Shown: in pieces, positions 41,816 to 49,248 of the stretch
How positions within the stretch are numbered: position 1 is the stretch's first letter
Layout: each line of letters begins with the position of its first letter
DNA from: Bacteroidota bacterium
GTDB lineage: Bacteria; Bacteroidota; Bacteroidia; Bacteroidales; Prolixibacteraceae
NCBI GenBank assembly: GCA_023251435.1
Contig: JAHEYU010000029.1
Coordinates: 17,027-66,274 of the forward strand
Reading direction: 5' to 3'
Length of the DNA: 49,248 nucleotides
Translations under genes and position numbers: made by a program
Notes under the pieces: model-generated
Database searches by the model: none
What the model was told of the DNA's origin: nothing
The model's input: the letters and a program-made list of their open reading frames with translations, nothing else

Positions 41816-44800
41816 TTATTCCGCCACCAAAGGAATGCGCGCCCTGAAATGTGTTTCTGTTTTTTCGAAAACCGGAACGGTATTGTTAAGCAACCGATAG
41901 CGATTCTGTATGTTTTTCAGTCCTACTCCAGTGGAGTTCATGTGTGCCTCGCGCTCCTGAAGGTTGTTTACCACGTTGAGCAGGTCATCTCCGTCAATAA
42001 AAATGTCGATTACCAGTGGTGATTTCTTCGACATGGCGTTGTGCTTGATGGCATTTTCGATGAGTAACTGCATGGCCAGTGGAATGATCCGGTGGTTTTT
42101 CTTTTCGTCCGGAATGCGGATGTTTACCACCACTTTGTCCATAAACCGGATGTTGATCAGGAAAATATAAGCATCGAGGAAGCTTAGTTCTGTGTTTAGA
42201 CTAACCAATTCATTGTCTTTGTTTTCAAGTACATAGCGGTAAACTTTAGCCAGATGTTCGGTGAATTTTTCTGCCAGTTCGGGTTCGAGCCTGATCAGCG
42301 ATGTCAGCACATTCAGACTGTTGAACAGGAAATGCGGATTAACCTGCTGTTTCAGAACATCGAACTGCGATTGAAGGTTTTCCTTTTGCAATTTCAGCAA
42401 CTGGGTATTGGCTTTAGTCAGTTCTTTAGTTCGCTCACGAATGGTCTGTTCCAAATCGTGGTTAATTTCTTCGAGCCTTTTGTGTGCAAGTTTTATTTCT
42501 TCTTCGGCTTTGATTCGGTCAGTTATGTCTTTGGCAGTTCCCACAACGGCTGCTTTTCCGTCCAATTCGGTCAGGTTGGTCGATAAAATTACCGGTATGC
42601 GGGTTTTTCCGTCTTTATGCAAAAGCCGGAATTCGTAACTCCACGAATCAGCATGTCCTGTTCTTCTTCGGATATTTTTCCTGACTGCCTCGTCGCGCAG
42701 TTCAGGAGGAATAACGACGCTAAAATGTTTGCCGGTCATTTCCTCGACAGTGTAGCCCAGAATGTTAACAATGGCATCGTTTACGAAAACAAATTTCTCC
42801 TCCTGAAGTACAAACAAACCTTCCTGTAAACTTTGAATCACATGGCGGTAATGTTCTTCCGATTTCCGGAGCGCCTCTTCCATCGCTTTGCGTTCCGAAA
42901 TGTCCACAATCAACCCGCGGATACCTTTTATTTGGTTGTTTTCTGTCATCGGACTACTGTAGATAACAATCGGAAAAGTTGAACCATCGCGCCGTAAAGC
43001 GGTATATTCCATACCGCCATCTCTTCCTTTTTCGATAAATGCCTTTTTGATATTATCCAACAGTCTCTCGTGGTCTTCAGGAATTATACCTGTAGTAGCC
43101 TGGAAACCAATATCGTTTTCTGAAAGCCCGAAAGAAATCCTGCCTGCTTTGTTCAGATAAGTAACATGGCCACCGAGGTCGAGTTCGAAAATTGTTTGAG
43201 GTAGAAGGTCGGCCAGTTCCCTGAATTTTTGTTCGCTTTTCCGGAGCGCTTCTTCCATCGCCTTTCGTTCCGAAATATCAACGATCAAACCGCGCAATCC
43301 AATATTATTCCCATTGTCTAGCATGGGAGCCGCATAAATCAATACAGGGAATGTTGTTCCGTCATTTCTTATGGCGGTATATTCATTGAATAAATTCGTT
43401 TTATTGCCATCAAGTGCTTTTCGTATATTTTCCTGCATGCGAACCCGGTCTTCAGGAATAAAAAATTGAGAAGAATGAAACCGGACATCAGCAACATCGA
43501 ATCCGAATGTTATGCGTCCTGTTTTATTCACGTATGTCACATAACCTTGTGAATCAAGCTCATAAATTATCTGTGGCAACAGATCCGAAAGTTCACGAAA
43601 TTTTTTCTCGCTCTTTTTCAAGGCCTCCTCCATCGCTTTTCGTTCCGAAATATCAATTACTAAGCCTCGGGTGCCCACGTATTCTCCATGCTCGAAAATT
43701 GCCGAACCATAAATGATCACCGGAAAAGTAGTACCGTCGCGACGAAGTGCAGTATATTCTTCAGCAACATTTGGCCGTTCATTACTTAAAATAGCTCTTT
43801 GGATGCTTGCATTCATCCGAGCACGGTCTTCAGGAATTACACCTTCCAGAGAATGGAAATTCACCTCGTTTTCAGAAAGTCGATAAGCCAGCCTGCCGGT
43901 TTGGTTGAAATAGATTACATTTCCTTCCTTATCGAGTTCAAAAACCGTTTGGGGCAGCATGTCGGCCAACTCTCTGAATTTACGTTCGCTTTTTTCGAGT
44001 GCTTCCTGCATTTTAATTCTTGAGGTGATATCGCGTGAAGTGATGAGCGAGGCGGGTCTCCCATCAATTTCGATGGCTGTAGAAGAACATTCGGTAATTA
44101 CCCGTTTCCCGCTTTTCCCAATTAACCGCAAGGTAAAAGTCAGGTCGGTTAAATTGCCCTTCATCCTTTCCAGATGGTATCTCATAATCCATTCCCGGTC
44201 TTCAGGGTCAATACATTCAGGACCAAATTTTTCCAGGCATTCTTCCACTGAATATTCAAGCATATCGGCAAATGCTTTGTTTACCATTACAATTTTCGAA
44301 TCCTGCGAAATCAAAATTCCGTCGAGCGATTTTTCGATGAGGGTGCGGTATTTCTTCTCGCTTTCGCTCAACTCATTTTGCATTTGCAGGCGTTGGGTGA
44401 TGTCGCGGGCGGTGATGATGTGCACATGCCTTCCTTCAAGCTCCGTTAGTCCGGCGGATATTTCGACAGCGAACGTTTCGCCGTTCTTCTTTTTATGGTA
44501 GCGAATTGGCACAAAAGCGTGGTCATTTTGTGTCGATTCTTTTGTCTTCTCCGGTTCTGCCGAAATGTCGATATTCCGAAGGGTTAGAAATTCCTCGTGA
44601 CCATACCCATAAATTTGAGATGCAGCAGGATTGGCATCCAGTATTCTGCCCGTTTCTTTGTCGATCAGGAAAATGGCGTCTGATTCAGCTTCAAACAATC
44701 GCTTGTATTTCTTTTCGCTGGCTTTGAGTGTTTCTTCAAGAATTTTATGCTCGGTATGGTCGCGCAGAATGATAAATGTTGCCGGATGCCCTTCGTACTC

Positions 44801-45502
44801 GATGTAGGTGGTATTGATTTCGAAATGGATGATCTTTCCTGACTTTGAGATGCCCTTTGCCTCGTAAATCATGTGATGGCGGTCGCCTTCCATTCGTCGT
44901 TTGTGGTATTGTAACAGGCGCTCCCGGTCGTCTTCGGCCAGAAAATTCGCAAAATCATTTTCCAGCAGTTCTTCTTCGGAATATTCTATCATCCGGCAAA
45001 AAGCAGGGTTCACGAATTTAAACTTGCCGAATTGGTTGATGATGATGCCATCGTGCGCATTCTCGACCAGGTTGCGGTATTTATGCTCGCTTTGTTCGAG
45101 TTTTTCCTGCATCCGTTTGCGCTCGGTAATGTCGCGGATGGAGATAAACGAAGCATTTTCGCCCTGATAAGTGATGGGTGTTACGTTGAATTCGATTTCC
45201 ACTTCCGACCCGTTTTTGTGCAGCAAGGTGGTGTAATCCAATCCGTACTTCCCAATTCCCTGCATTCGGAGGAGATGCTGTTCTATCATGCGCTGCTTAT
45301 CCGAAGCGGCTAGCAGGTCGGATGCGATGGTGCAACACATTTCTTCGCGCGAATATCCGAGCATATCACAAAATGCCTTGTTCACATATTTGAAAACGCC
45401 GTTTTGGGTGATGTTGATTCCATCTCGGGCATTTTCAACCATATCGAAGAAAAGCTCCAGATTCTCCGGAAGGTGTTTGTTTTCTGAACAATCTTTTTCC
45501 AT
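41816..45502 (-). CDS. Eight-PAS cytoplasmic histidine kinase (LytS/His_kinase type)
   Basis: A 1228-residue sensor without membrane segments. Eight PAS domains are visible at about 15-130, 143-255, 265-380, 387-500, 510-630, 637-757, 763-883 and 890-1005, each starting with a (K/H)(Y/F)R pattern and ending DI(T/S). PAS 5-7 are close duplicates (KFRELADLLPQ). A coiled-coil (1005-1050) leads to the His_kinase domain with phospho-His in QQVNPHFLFNSLN, then IPLAMQLLIENAIKHN of the ATPase domain. It probably phosphorylates the LytTR regulator(s) downstream. Ligands are unknown. Confidence 0.93.
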   Translation of the reverse strand: MEKDCSENKHLPENLELFFDMVENARDGINITQNGVFKYVNKAFCDMLGYSREEMCCTIASDLLAASDKQRMIEQHLLRMQGIGKYGLDYTTLLHKNGSEVEIEFNVTPITYQGENASFISIRDITERKRMQEKLEQSEHKYRNLVENAHDGIIINQFGKFKFVNPAFCRMIEYSEEELLENDFANFLAEDDRERLLQYHKRRMEGDRHHMIYEAKGISKSGKIIHFEINTTYIEYEGHPATFIILRDHTEHKILEETLKASEKKYKRLFEAESDAIFLIDKETGRILDANPAASQIYGYGHEEFLTLRNIDISAEPEKTKESTQNDHAFVPIRYHKKKNGETFAVEISAGLTELEGRHVHIITARDITQRLQMQNELSESEKKYRTLIEKSLDGILISQDSKIVMVNKAFADMLEYSVEECLEKFGPECIDPEDREWIMRYHLERMKGNLTDLTFTLRLIGKSGKRVITECSSTAIEIDGRPASLITSRDITSRIKMQEALEKSERKFRELADMLPQTVFELDKEGNVIYFNQTGRLAYRLSENEVNFHSLEGVIPEDRARMNASIQRAILSNERPNVAEEYTALRRDGTTFPVIIYGSAIFEHGEYVGTRGLVIDISERKAMEEALKKSEKKFRELSDLLPQIIYELDSQGYVTYVNKTGRITFGFDVADVRFHSSQFFIPEDRVRMQENIRKALDGNKTNLFNEYTAIRNDGTTFPVLIYAAPMLDNGNNIGLRGLIVDISERKAMEEALRKSEQKFRELADLLPQTIFELDLGGHVTYLNKAGRISFGLSENDIGFQATTGIIPEDHERLLDNIKKAFIEKGRDGGMEYTALRRDGSTFPIVIYSSPMTENNQIKGIRGLIVDISERKAMEEALRKSEEHYRHVIQSLQEGLFVLQEEKFVFVNDAIVNILGYTVEEMTGKHFSVVIPPELRDEAVRKNIRRRTGHADSWSYEFRLLHKDGKTRIPVILSTNLTELDGKAAVVGTAKDITDRIKAEEEIKLAHKRLEEINHDLEQTIRERTKELTKANTQLLKLQKENLQSQFDVLKQQVNPHFLFNSLNVLTSLIRLEPELAEKFTEHLAKVYRYVLENKDNELVSLNTELSFLDAYIFLINIRFMDKVVVNIRIPDEKKNHRIIPLAMQLLIENAIKHNAMSKKSPLVIDIFIDGDDLLNVVNNLQEREAHMNSTGVGLKNIQNRYRLLNNTVPVFEKTETHFRARIPLVAE

Positions 45503-45778
45503 TCAGGTAAAGGAATTAATTGCGGTTTATTCAATAGGGTGAAGATAGCTCCAAAAAATCAACCGGAAAGCAAAAATTGGGTTCAATGCCGGATTTTACG
45601 TCCCGAATTCAGCGTTTCGGAAGTTAAATCACGAGCCATGATTTACAAACTATAAAAAATATAGAAATACTCACTGGTCGGTTCAATGATCTTGTTTCGC
45701 AGTAATGCTGCTTTTACAAGAAAAACTTAAGTATTGAAACTGATATATTGTTGTATTTTGATTTATTCGTTTTATTCT

Positions 45779-45838
45779 AACTCACCCCTTCGCATCTTCG
45801 ATGCTCTCGAAGGCCGCCTGCGAACTTTGGGGTGAGTT
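45779..45838. repeat. 60-bp imperfect palindrome
   Basis: AACTCACCCC (45779) pairs with GGGGTGAGTT (45829), and inside TTCGCA pairs with TGCGAA. The region 45503-46149 upstream of the kinase has no gene; besides this palindrome and copy B (45972-46075) I see only AT-rich spacer. Confidence 0.7.
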
Positions 45839-45971
45839 GAAATTAAAATATGACATTATATTGTTCCTTTTATTTAATACCACAGATTTACACAGATAAA
45901 ACTATTCGTTAGTGCTCAAATTAGCTCTTCAGTTATAAATGTGGGAAAACTCCTGATCGAAGCGAGCGCGA

Positions 45972-46075
45972 GGGCCGTCAAAACGCCCGGCCGAGTCGTT
46001 TTGACATCCCGATAACTATCGGGATTGCTTCCTTTTCATCGTTTGGAAAAGGAAGAGCCAGTCCGGCTTGAGGAC
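45972..46075. repeat. Composite hairpin repeat, copy B
   Basis: GTCAAAACG/CGTTTTGAC, ATCCCGATAACTATCGGGAT, CCTTTTC/GAAAAGG and GCCAGTCCGGCTTGAGGAC, with the same block order as 21340-21434. It ends 75 bp before the ArsN2-like gene stop. Confidence 0.7.
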
Positions 46076-46149
46076 GAAATGTTTGCTATAAATCAACCAG
46101 ATTATTTGCCCGGTAACATGGCTGCTTTTTGCGGTAGGGAAGCTGATAT

Positions 46150-46590
46150 TCAAATTGCTTCAATAATCTTCATCATGCAAACCGACGATGCAGGACAAAG
46201 CTCTGAAAATTGCGCTGTTTGCCGGAGTGGCTCCGGAAATTCATCGCGCTGAATGACCCGATAGCCCAGATGTGCAAAGAACCCCGGCGCGGTAGTGGTT
46301 AAAAGATAAAGTTCCGAAAGCTGGTTTTCGGCAGCCCAATTCTCCAGCCAGTTGCAAATAAACCGTCCGGACTTTTTATCCTGAAATTCTTTCGCAACGG
46401 CAACCGACCGAAGCAAAGCCTGATTTCCGTAGATTTCCAGTCCACCCAAACCGACCAGCCTGCCGGACTCGCTGAACCGGAAAATCCGGATATTGGGTTG
46501 ATCGAGATCGGTATAAGCCAGATCGAATTCCCGGAGCAGGTCAACCGCCTGGGCAAGGTCATTCGGATTGGTAATTTCTTCGATATTCAT
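46150..46590 (-). CDS. arsN2: ArsN2-like GNAT acetyltransferase
   Basis: A 146-residue GNAT protein. LLRSVAVAKEFQDKKSGRFI is motif A, and LYLLTTTAPGFFAHLGYRVIQRDEFPEPLRQTAQFSELCPASSVCMMK is the signature of the arsenic-resistance ArsN2 group. By family knowledge such enzymes help arsenic detoxification, with an unclear acceptor. arsM lies upstream on the same strand, which supports the assignment. Confidence 0.82.
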   Translation of the reverse strand: MNIEEITNPNDLAQAVDLLREFDLAYTDLDQPNIRIFRFSESGRLVGLGGLEIYGNQALLRSVAVAKEFQDKKSGRFICNWLENWAAENQLSELYLLTTTAPGFFAHLGYRVIQRDEFPEPLRQTAQFSELCPASSVCMMKIIEAI

Positions 46591-46623
46591 AGGTTGTATT
46601 TGAGAATCCTTAGATTAATACGG

Positions 46624-46752
46624 TGTCCGTCCGCTAAAGCGAGACAGCTTGTCCCGATTTAATCGGGAGCAAAGGATATTAATGTTTCAATTTTGCATTC
46701 CATTTATTTGAAACTAAGCCTATCCTTTGCCGTTGGCTTCAGCCAACGGACA
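46624..46752. repeat. Nested inverted repeats between arsN2-like and arsM genes
   Basis: TGTCCGT (46624) pairs with ACGGACA (46746). GCAAAGGATA (46669) pairs exactly with TATCCTTTGC (46721). Inner hairpins are TCCCGATT/AATCGGGA and CCGTTGGCT/AGCCAACGG. It fills the gap between the two arsenic genes. Confidence 0.7.
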
Positions 46753-46787
46753 TCGAATTAGCTCAACTAAACGACGTTGATCCACAT

Positions 46788-47582
46788 TTATTTTACTGCT
46801 TCAATCGTAGCCGAAAGGATAAAATCGACCAAACTGGCACCCGACGACCATTCGCGGATGAACTCCTTGCTTTCGTCTTTCGGACTAATGCGGATGTTCG
46901 TAAAACCGGCTGTGCGAAGCATGTTTTCAAGCTCGAAGATGGTTGAAGCGCCCGAGACACAGGCCGAATACAGTTCGAGGTCTTTCAGCACTTCTTCGGG
47001 CATTGGGGCAGTGGCCACCACATCCGAAATCGCCAGACGTCCGCCTTTTTTCAGTACCCGATACGCCTCGTTAAAAACCTGTTGCTTCTCGGGCGATAAA
47101 TTGATGACGCAGTTGGAGATGATCACATCCACCGATTGGTCGGCCACCGGGAGATGTTCGATTTCGCCCAGGCGGAATTCAACCCAATCGAAATTACTTT
47201 TGTCGGCATTTTCGCGCGATAAAGAGATCATTTTCGGGGTCATGTCAACGCCAATTACTTTGCCGGTTTTCCCGGTTTGCTGCGCTGCCAGGAAAGCATC
47301 GAACCCGCCGCCGCTGCCCAGATCGAGCACCGTTTCGCCCTCGCGGATTGAGGCGATGGCCTGCGGATTGCCACAGCCCAGTCCCATGTTCGAGCCGGTT
47401 GGCACTTGTTTTACATCTGCTTCCGAGTACCCTAGCTGGAGCGAGATTTCTTCGAACGAGTAGCTTGTTGGGCCACAACACGAGTTGTTCGCGGTTGAAG
47501 GGCCGCAGCACGACGAATTGTTTTCTGCAAAACTGCCGTAATGTTCGCGCACGGCATTTCTTAATACTTCTGATCGTTTCAT
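46788..47582 (-). CDS. arsM: Arsenite S-adenosylmethionine methyltransferase
   Basis: A 264-residue methyltransferase. VLDLGSGGGFDAFLAA is the SAM motif I, and the As(III)-binding Cys pattern includes two CCGP motifs near the N-terminus, the GLGCGNP Cys and ISNCVINLSP. It turns arsenite into methylated species. The N-terminal MKRSEVLRNAVREHYG is typical. SigZ, a sigma factor often near such genes in Bacteroidota, lies upstream. Confidence 0.95.
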   Translation of the reverse strand: MKRSEVLRNAVREHYGSFAENNSSCCGPSTANNSCCGPTSYSFEEISLQLGYSEADVKQVPTGSNMGLGCGNPQAIASIREGETVLDLGSGGGFDAFLAAQQTGKTGKVIGVDMTPKMISLSRENADKSNFDWVEFRLGEIEHLPVADQSVDVIISNCVINLSPEKQQVFNEAYRVLKKGGRLAISDVVATAPMPEEVLKDLELYSACVSGASTIFELENMLRTAGFTNIRISPKDESKEFIREWSSGASLVDFILSATIEAVK

Positions 47583-47602
47583 GTTTAATTGTTTTTTTTA
47601 TA

Positions 47603-47648
47603 AACCCAAAGGGTTTGAATATGAATAACCTCCGGTGCAAACCGGAGG
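47603..47648. repeat. Twin-hairpin element (AACCC / CCTCCGGT type)
   Basis: 13-bp palindrome AACCCAAAGGGTT (47603-47615), linker TGAATATGAATAA (13 nt), then CCTCCGGT/ACCGGAGG with GCAA loop (47629-47648). It is inverted in orientation to 47738-47782. Confidence 0.8.
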
Positions 47649-47668
47649 AAAAAAGCCAAATTTGATTA

Positions 47669-47718
47669 GGAACCCTGAAAGGGTTCAATTGGATGAAATT
47701 GAACCCTTTCAGGGTTCC
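47669..47718. repeat. Perfect 22-bp inverted repeat of hairpins
   Basis: The arms are exact reverse complements, 47669-47690 and 47697-47718, with GGATGA between. Each arm itself contains GAACCC and GGGTTC, so either short hairpins or one long stem can form. Confidence 0.85.
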
Positions 47719-47737
47719 TGTCCGATGGATGTCTTTT

Positions 47738-47782
47738 CCCCGCACTTCGTACGGGGTTATTCACATTTAGTCCCTTCGGGAC
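47738..47782. repeat. Twin-hairpin element (CCCCG / GTCCC type)
   Basis: CCCCGCACTTCGTACGGGG (47738-47756), linker TTATTCACATTTA (13 nt), then GTCCCTTCGGGAC (47770-47782). Together with the two repeats before it this fills the arsM-sigZ gap. Confidence 0.8.
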
Positions 47783-47869
47783 AACGATTGGACATTCAAG
47801 CGGATATTCATTGATAGTTTTTAATTACACTCTATTGACGGACACGTTGGAAATTTGATGCAAGAAAAA

Positions 47870-48418
47870 TCAGCACTTTTCGCAGCCCTTTGGCCTCGGG
47901 TTGTACTCAATAATGTTCCCGTAAGCGTCCACATTGAAAACGCAACAATCCGTCAGGTTCTTCTTTAGCAATTGTCGTCCACGCTGAATGCGGCTCCGGG
48001 CATTCACATACGAAATCCCCATGCGTTCGGCAATTTCCTTTTGCGAAAGGCCCTGCATTTCGTACATCACCAGCGCATCGCGGTAATTTTCGGGCAGCGC
48101 GTCCACATAATAGCCAATCCAGCCCGCCGCTTCGTGCATGGCATTTTGTTCCAGCTCGTCGGTTCTTTCTTCCTGAATGTCGGTTTCTTCCGGATTGGTT
48201 TTCTTCCTGAAATAATCGGCAATCGCATTTCGGGTCATCTGGTAAATCCAGCTTTGCAGTTTGGAACTGTCTTTTAGCGTATCAATTTTCGTGAGGATTT
48301 TCACAAAAACATCCTGAAGGATATCTTCCGACTCCGCCTTGTCTTTCACCCGTTTGTTGATAAAATTCAGCAACTGGTCGTGATGATCTTTCCAGATTGC
48401 TTCCATCATTTCGTTCAT
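47870..48418 (-). CDS. sigZ: RNA polymerase sigma factor SigZ
   Basis: A 182-residue ECF-type sigma factor. Start ATG-48418 (MNEMMEAIWKDHHDQLLNFI) begins region 2; EDILQDVFVKI is region 2.3-2.4 and GLSQKEIAERMGISYVNARSRIQRGRQLLKK region 4.2. The tail CCVFNVDAYGNIIEYNPRPKGCEKC is Cys-rich as in SigZ proteins, possibly metal- or thiol-responsive. An upstream frame to 48559 has no domain. It may govern the neighbouring arsenic genes (inference). Confidence 0.92.
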   Translation of the reverse strand: MNEMMEAIWKDHHDQLLNFINKRVKDKAESEDILQDVFVKILTKIDTLKDSSKLQSWIYQMTRNAIADYFRKKTNPEETDIQEERTDELEQNAMHEAAGWIGYYVDALPENYRDALVMYEMQGLSQKEIAERMGISYVNARSRIQRGRQLLKKNLTDCCVFNVDAYGNIIEYNPRPKGCEKC

Positions 48419-48845
48419 ATCGCTTTGAGTTGTTAACCTTTTTACTGAATAGACGCCATTTTTTGAAATAGATGCAGAAAATAGCCAAATTTCTGCAAAA
48501 AAATTGAAAGTGTTTAGACGCGGGGGTGAGTAAACGGAAATCAACAGTAGCAACGACAAATCTTGCCCGGGACGTACCTATTTTGCCCGGGGCCAGTAGC
48601 AGCGCGGTGTTTAGCAATATGCGGTTGCGATATGCAAATTCCGAATGATTTTCCTGAAAATATTTTGTAAAACCAACAGGTGTGAACATATAAATTACTT
48701 AAATTTGAAAAATTTGTTCAACAGCTGACTAGATGTGTGCACTCATCAAATAATGTGATAATGCGCAAGAAAAGTCACGGCTGAGGGCAAAATACCCGCA
48801 ATTGGCGGGGAGACAACCGTTATGGGCAAGCATAAATACGCATCT
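48419..48845. other. Intergenic region between sigZ and the lipoprotein gene
   Basis: No convincing gene. It holds a TAAATTTG (48700-48707) that fits a -7 box on the + strand but is about 140 bp from the next start, and a CCCGCAATTGGCGGG hairpin (48798-48812). The frame before sigZ is a non-family extension. Confidence 0.5.
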
Positions 48846-49235
48846 ATGAAACATTTGACAGTATTATTAATTTGCATTTTAAGTTTTGGGGCATGTAAAC
48901 AAAAATCAGTTATTGATTTTGATGTGTCCTATAAACCAAATTCAACTTATTCAATAAGTTCGGAGAGCAGTGTAAAAACTGTAATTCTATCTCAAAGCAG
49001 TCATGAATCCATTGAGAAAGATAGTCGTGAAAGGCAATCGAAAATCGAGAAGTCACAAAAACAAGTTTTTACACTTAAAACGAATTCAATGAATCCCGAT
49101 CAAAGTTTTTCCTGGGAAATGAGAATTTACAGTTTTACCATTAATGATAAATCTATCGCGAATTATACTTTAGATATTGAAAATCAAATAAAAGGATTAA
49201 TTATCGAAGGCTTAATTGATAAAATATGGTACTAA
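48846..49235 (+). CDS. Small lipoprotein of unknown function
   Basis: A 129-residue protein from ATG-48846 (MKHLTVLLICILSFGACK). The lipobox is LSFGAC at about 12-17. The rest is hydrophilic and Ser/Lys-rich. Whether the stop at 49235 is natural or a truncation cannot be judged at the window edge. An upstream ATG at 48822 adds a hydrophilic leader and is unlikely. Confidence 0.7.
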   Translation: MKHLTVLLICILSFGACKQKSVIDFDVSYKPNSTYSISSESSVKTVILSQSSHESIEKDSRERQSKIEKSQKQVFTLKTNSMNPDQSFSWEMRIYSFTINDKSIANYTLDIENQIKGLIIEGLIDKIWY

Positions 49236-49248
49236 AAATCGACACATT

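Noticed and set aside
48659-48700. AGGTGTGAACATATAAA shared with 38116-38132 as a repeat family
   Set aside because: The match is about 16 bp with no extended similarity, too short to separate from chance in AT-rich DNA.

Overview
The window looks like a chromosomal segment of a Bacteroidota bacterium, most likely Bacteroidales/Marinilabiliales (Prolixibacteraceae-like). This is inferred from gene content (MoxR/DUF58 pair, SigZ, DUF2279, LytS/LytTR regulation, KilA-N remnant), TAnnTTTG-type -7 promoter boxes in front of several genes, and few Shine-Dalgarno sequences. I see no rRNA, tRNA or CRISPR.

Layout. 1-15.3 kb is mostly housekeeping: DUF58 and MoxR, TruA, an SLC13 transporter, a cytidylate-kinase-like protein with a thioredoxin-like protein, an AAA/DUF4143 ATPase, a UroD-type methyltransferase, a MATE pump, a HEAT-like protein, a DHOD-like protein with YggS, folate genes pabB-pabC, and a D-amino-acid aminotransferase. 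15.4-21.5 kb is an accessory, scarred region: a hairpin array, DUF2279, a quinone-oxidoreductase-like gene whose 5' end is duplicated 1.87 kb away, a frameshifted KilA-N remnant, a RAYT/IS200-like transposase between four pairs of REP-like palindromes, and a two-gene cyclase plus membrane-effector cassette that matches a Pycsar anti-phage system. 21.5-31.8 kb holds a TIM-barrel isomerase, an atypical pyruvate kinase, an S9 peptidase, a fused class V aminotransferase, DUF6064 and carotenoid genes crtB-crtI. 31.9-40 kb carries an acetyltransferase, a Rossmann reductase, an alpha/beta hydrolase, a P-loop kinase, membrane and envelope proteins, an EFR1-type flavodoxin/ferredoxin and a DUF6544-like protein. 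40-45.5 kb is a LytTR two-component locus: an eight-PAS histidine kinase, one complete response regulator and one that has lost its LytTR domain. 46-48.4 kb is an arsenic locus (ArsN2-like acetyltransferase, ArsM) beside SigZ. A lipoprotein gene closes the window.

The most unusual content is between genes. There are several families of structured repeats: (a) twin hairpins made of a larger stem, an exactly 13-nt linker and a 13-bp 5-3-5 palindrome, with conserved architecture but variable stem sequence; (b) REP-like palindromes around the RAYT gene; (c) a three-copy ~88-bp two-hairpin element between genes at 21-24 kb; (d) a ~95-nt leader shared by two unrelated genes right up to their start codons; (e) heptameric quasi-tandem arrays of different sequence at several sites, and 11-bp-period GTCATT arrays at two sites; (f) a MITE-like palindromic element in two copies. 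The Pycsar-like cassette, the RAYT/REP locus and the twin-hairpin family are the best candidates for follow-up.
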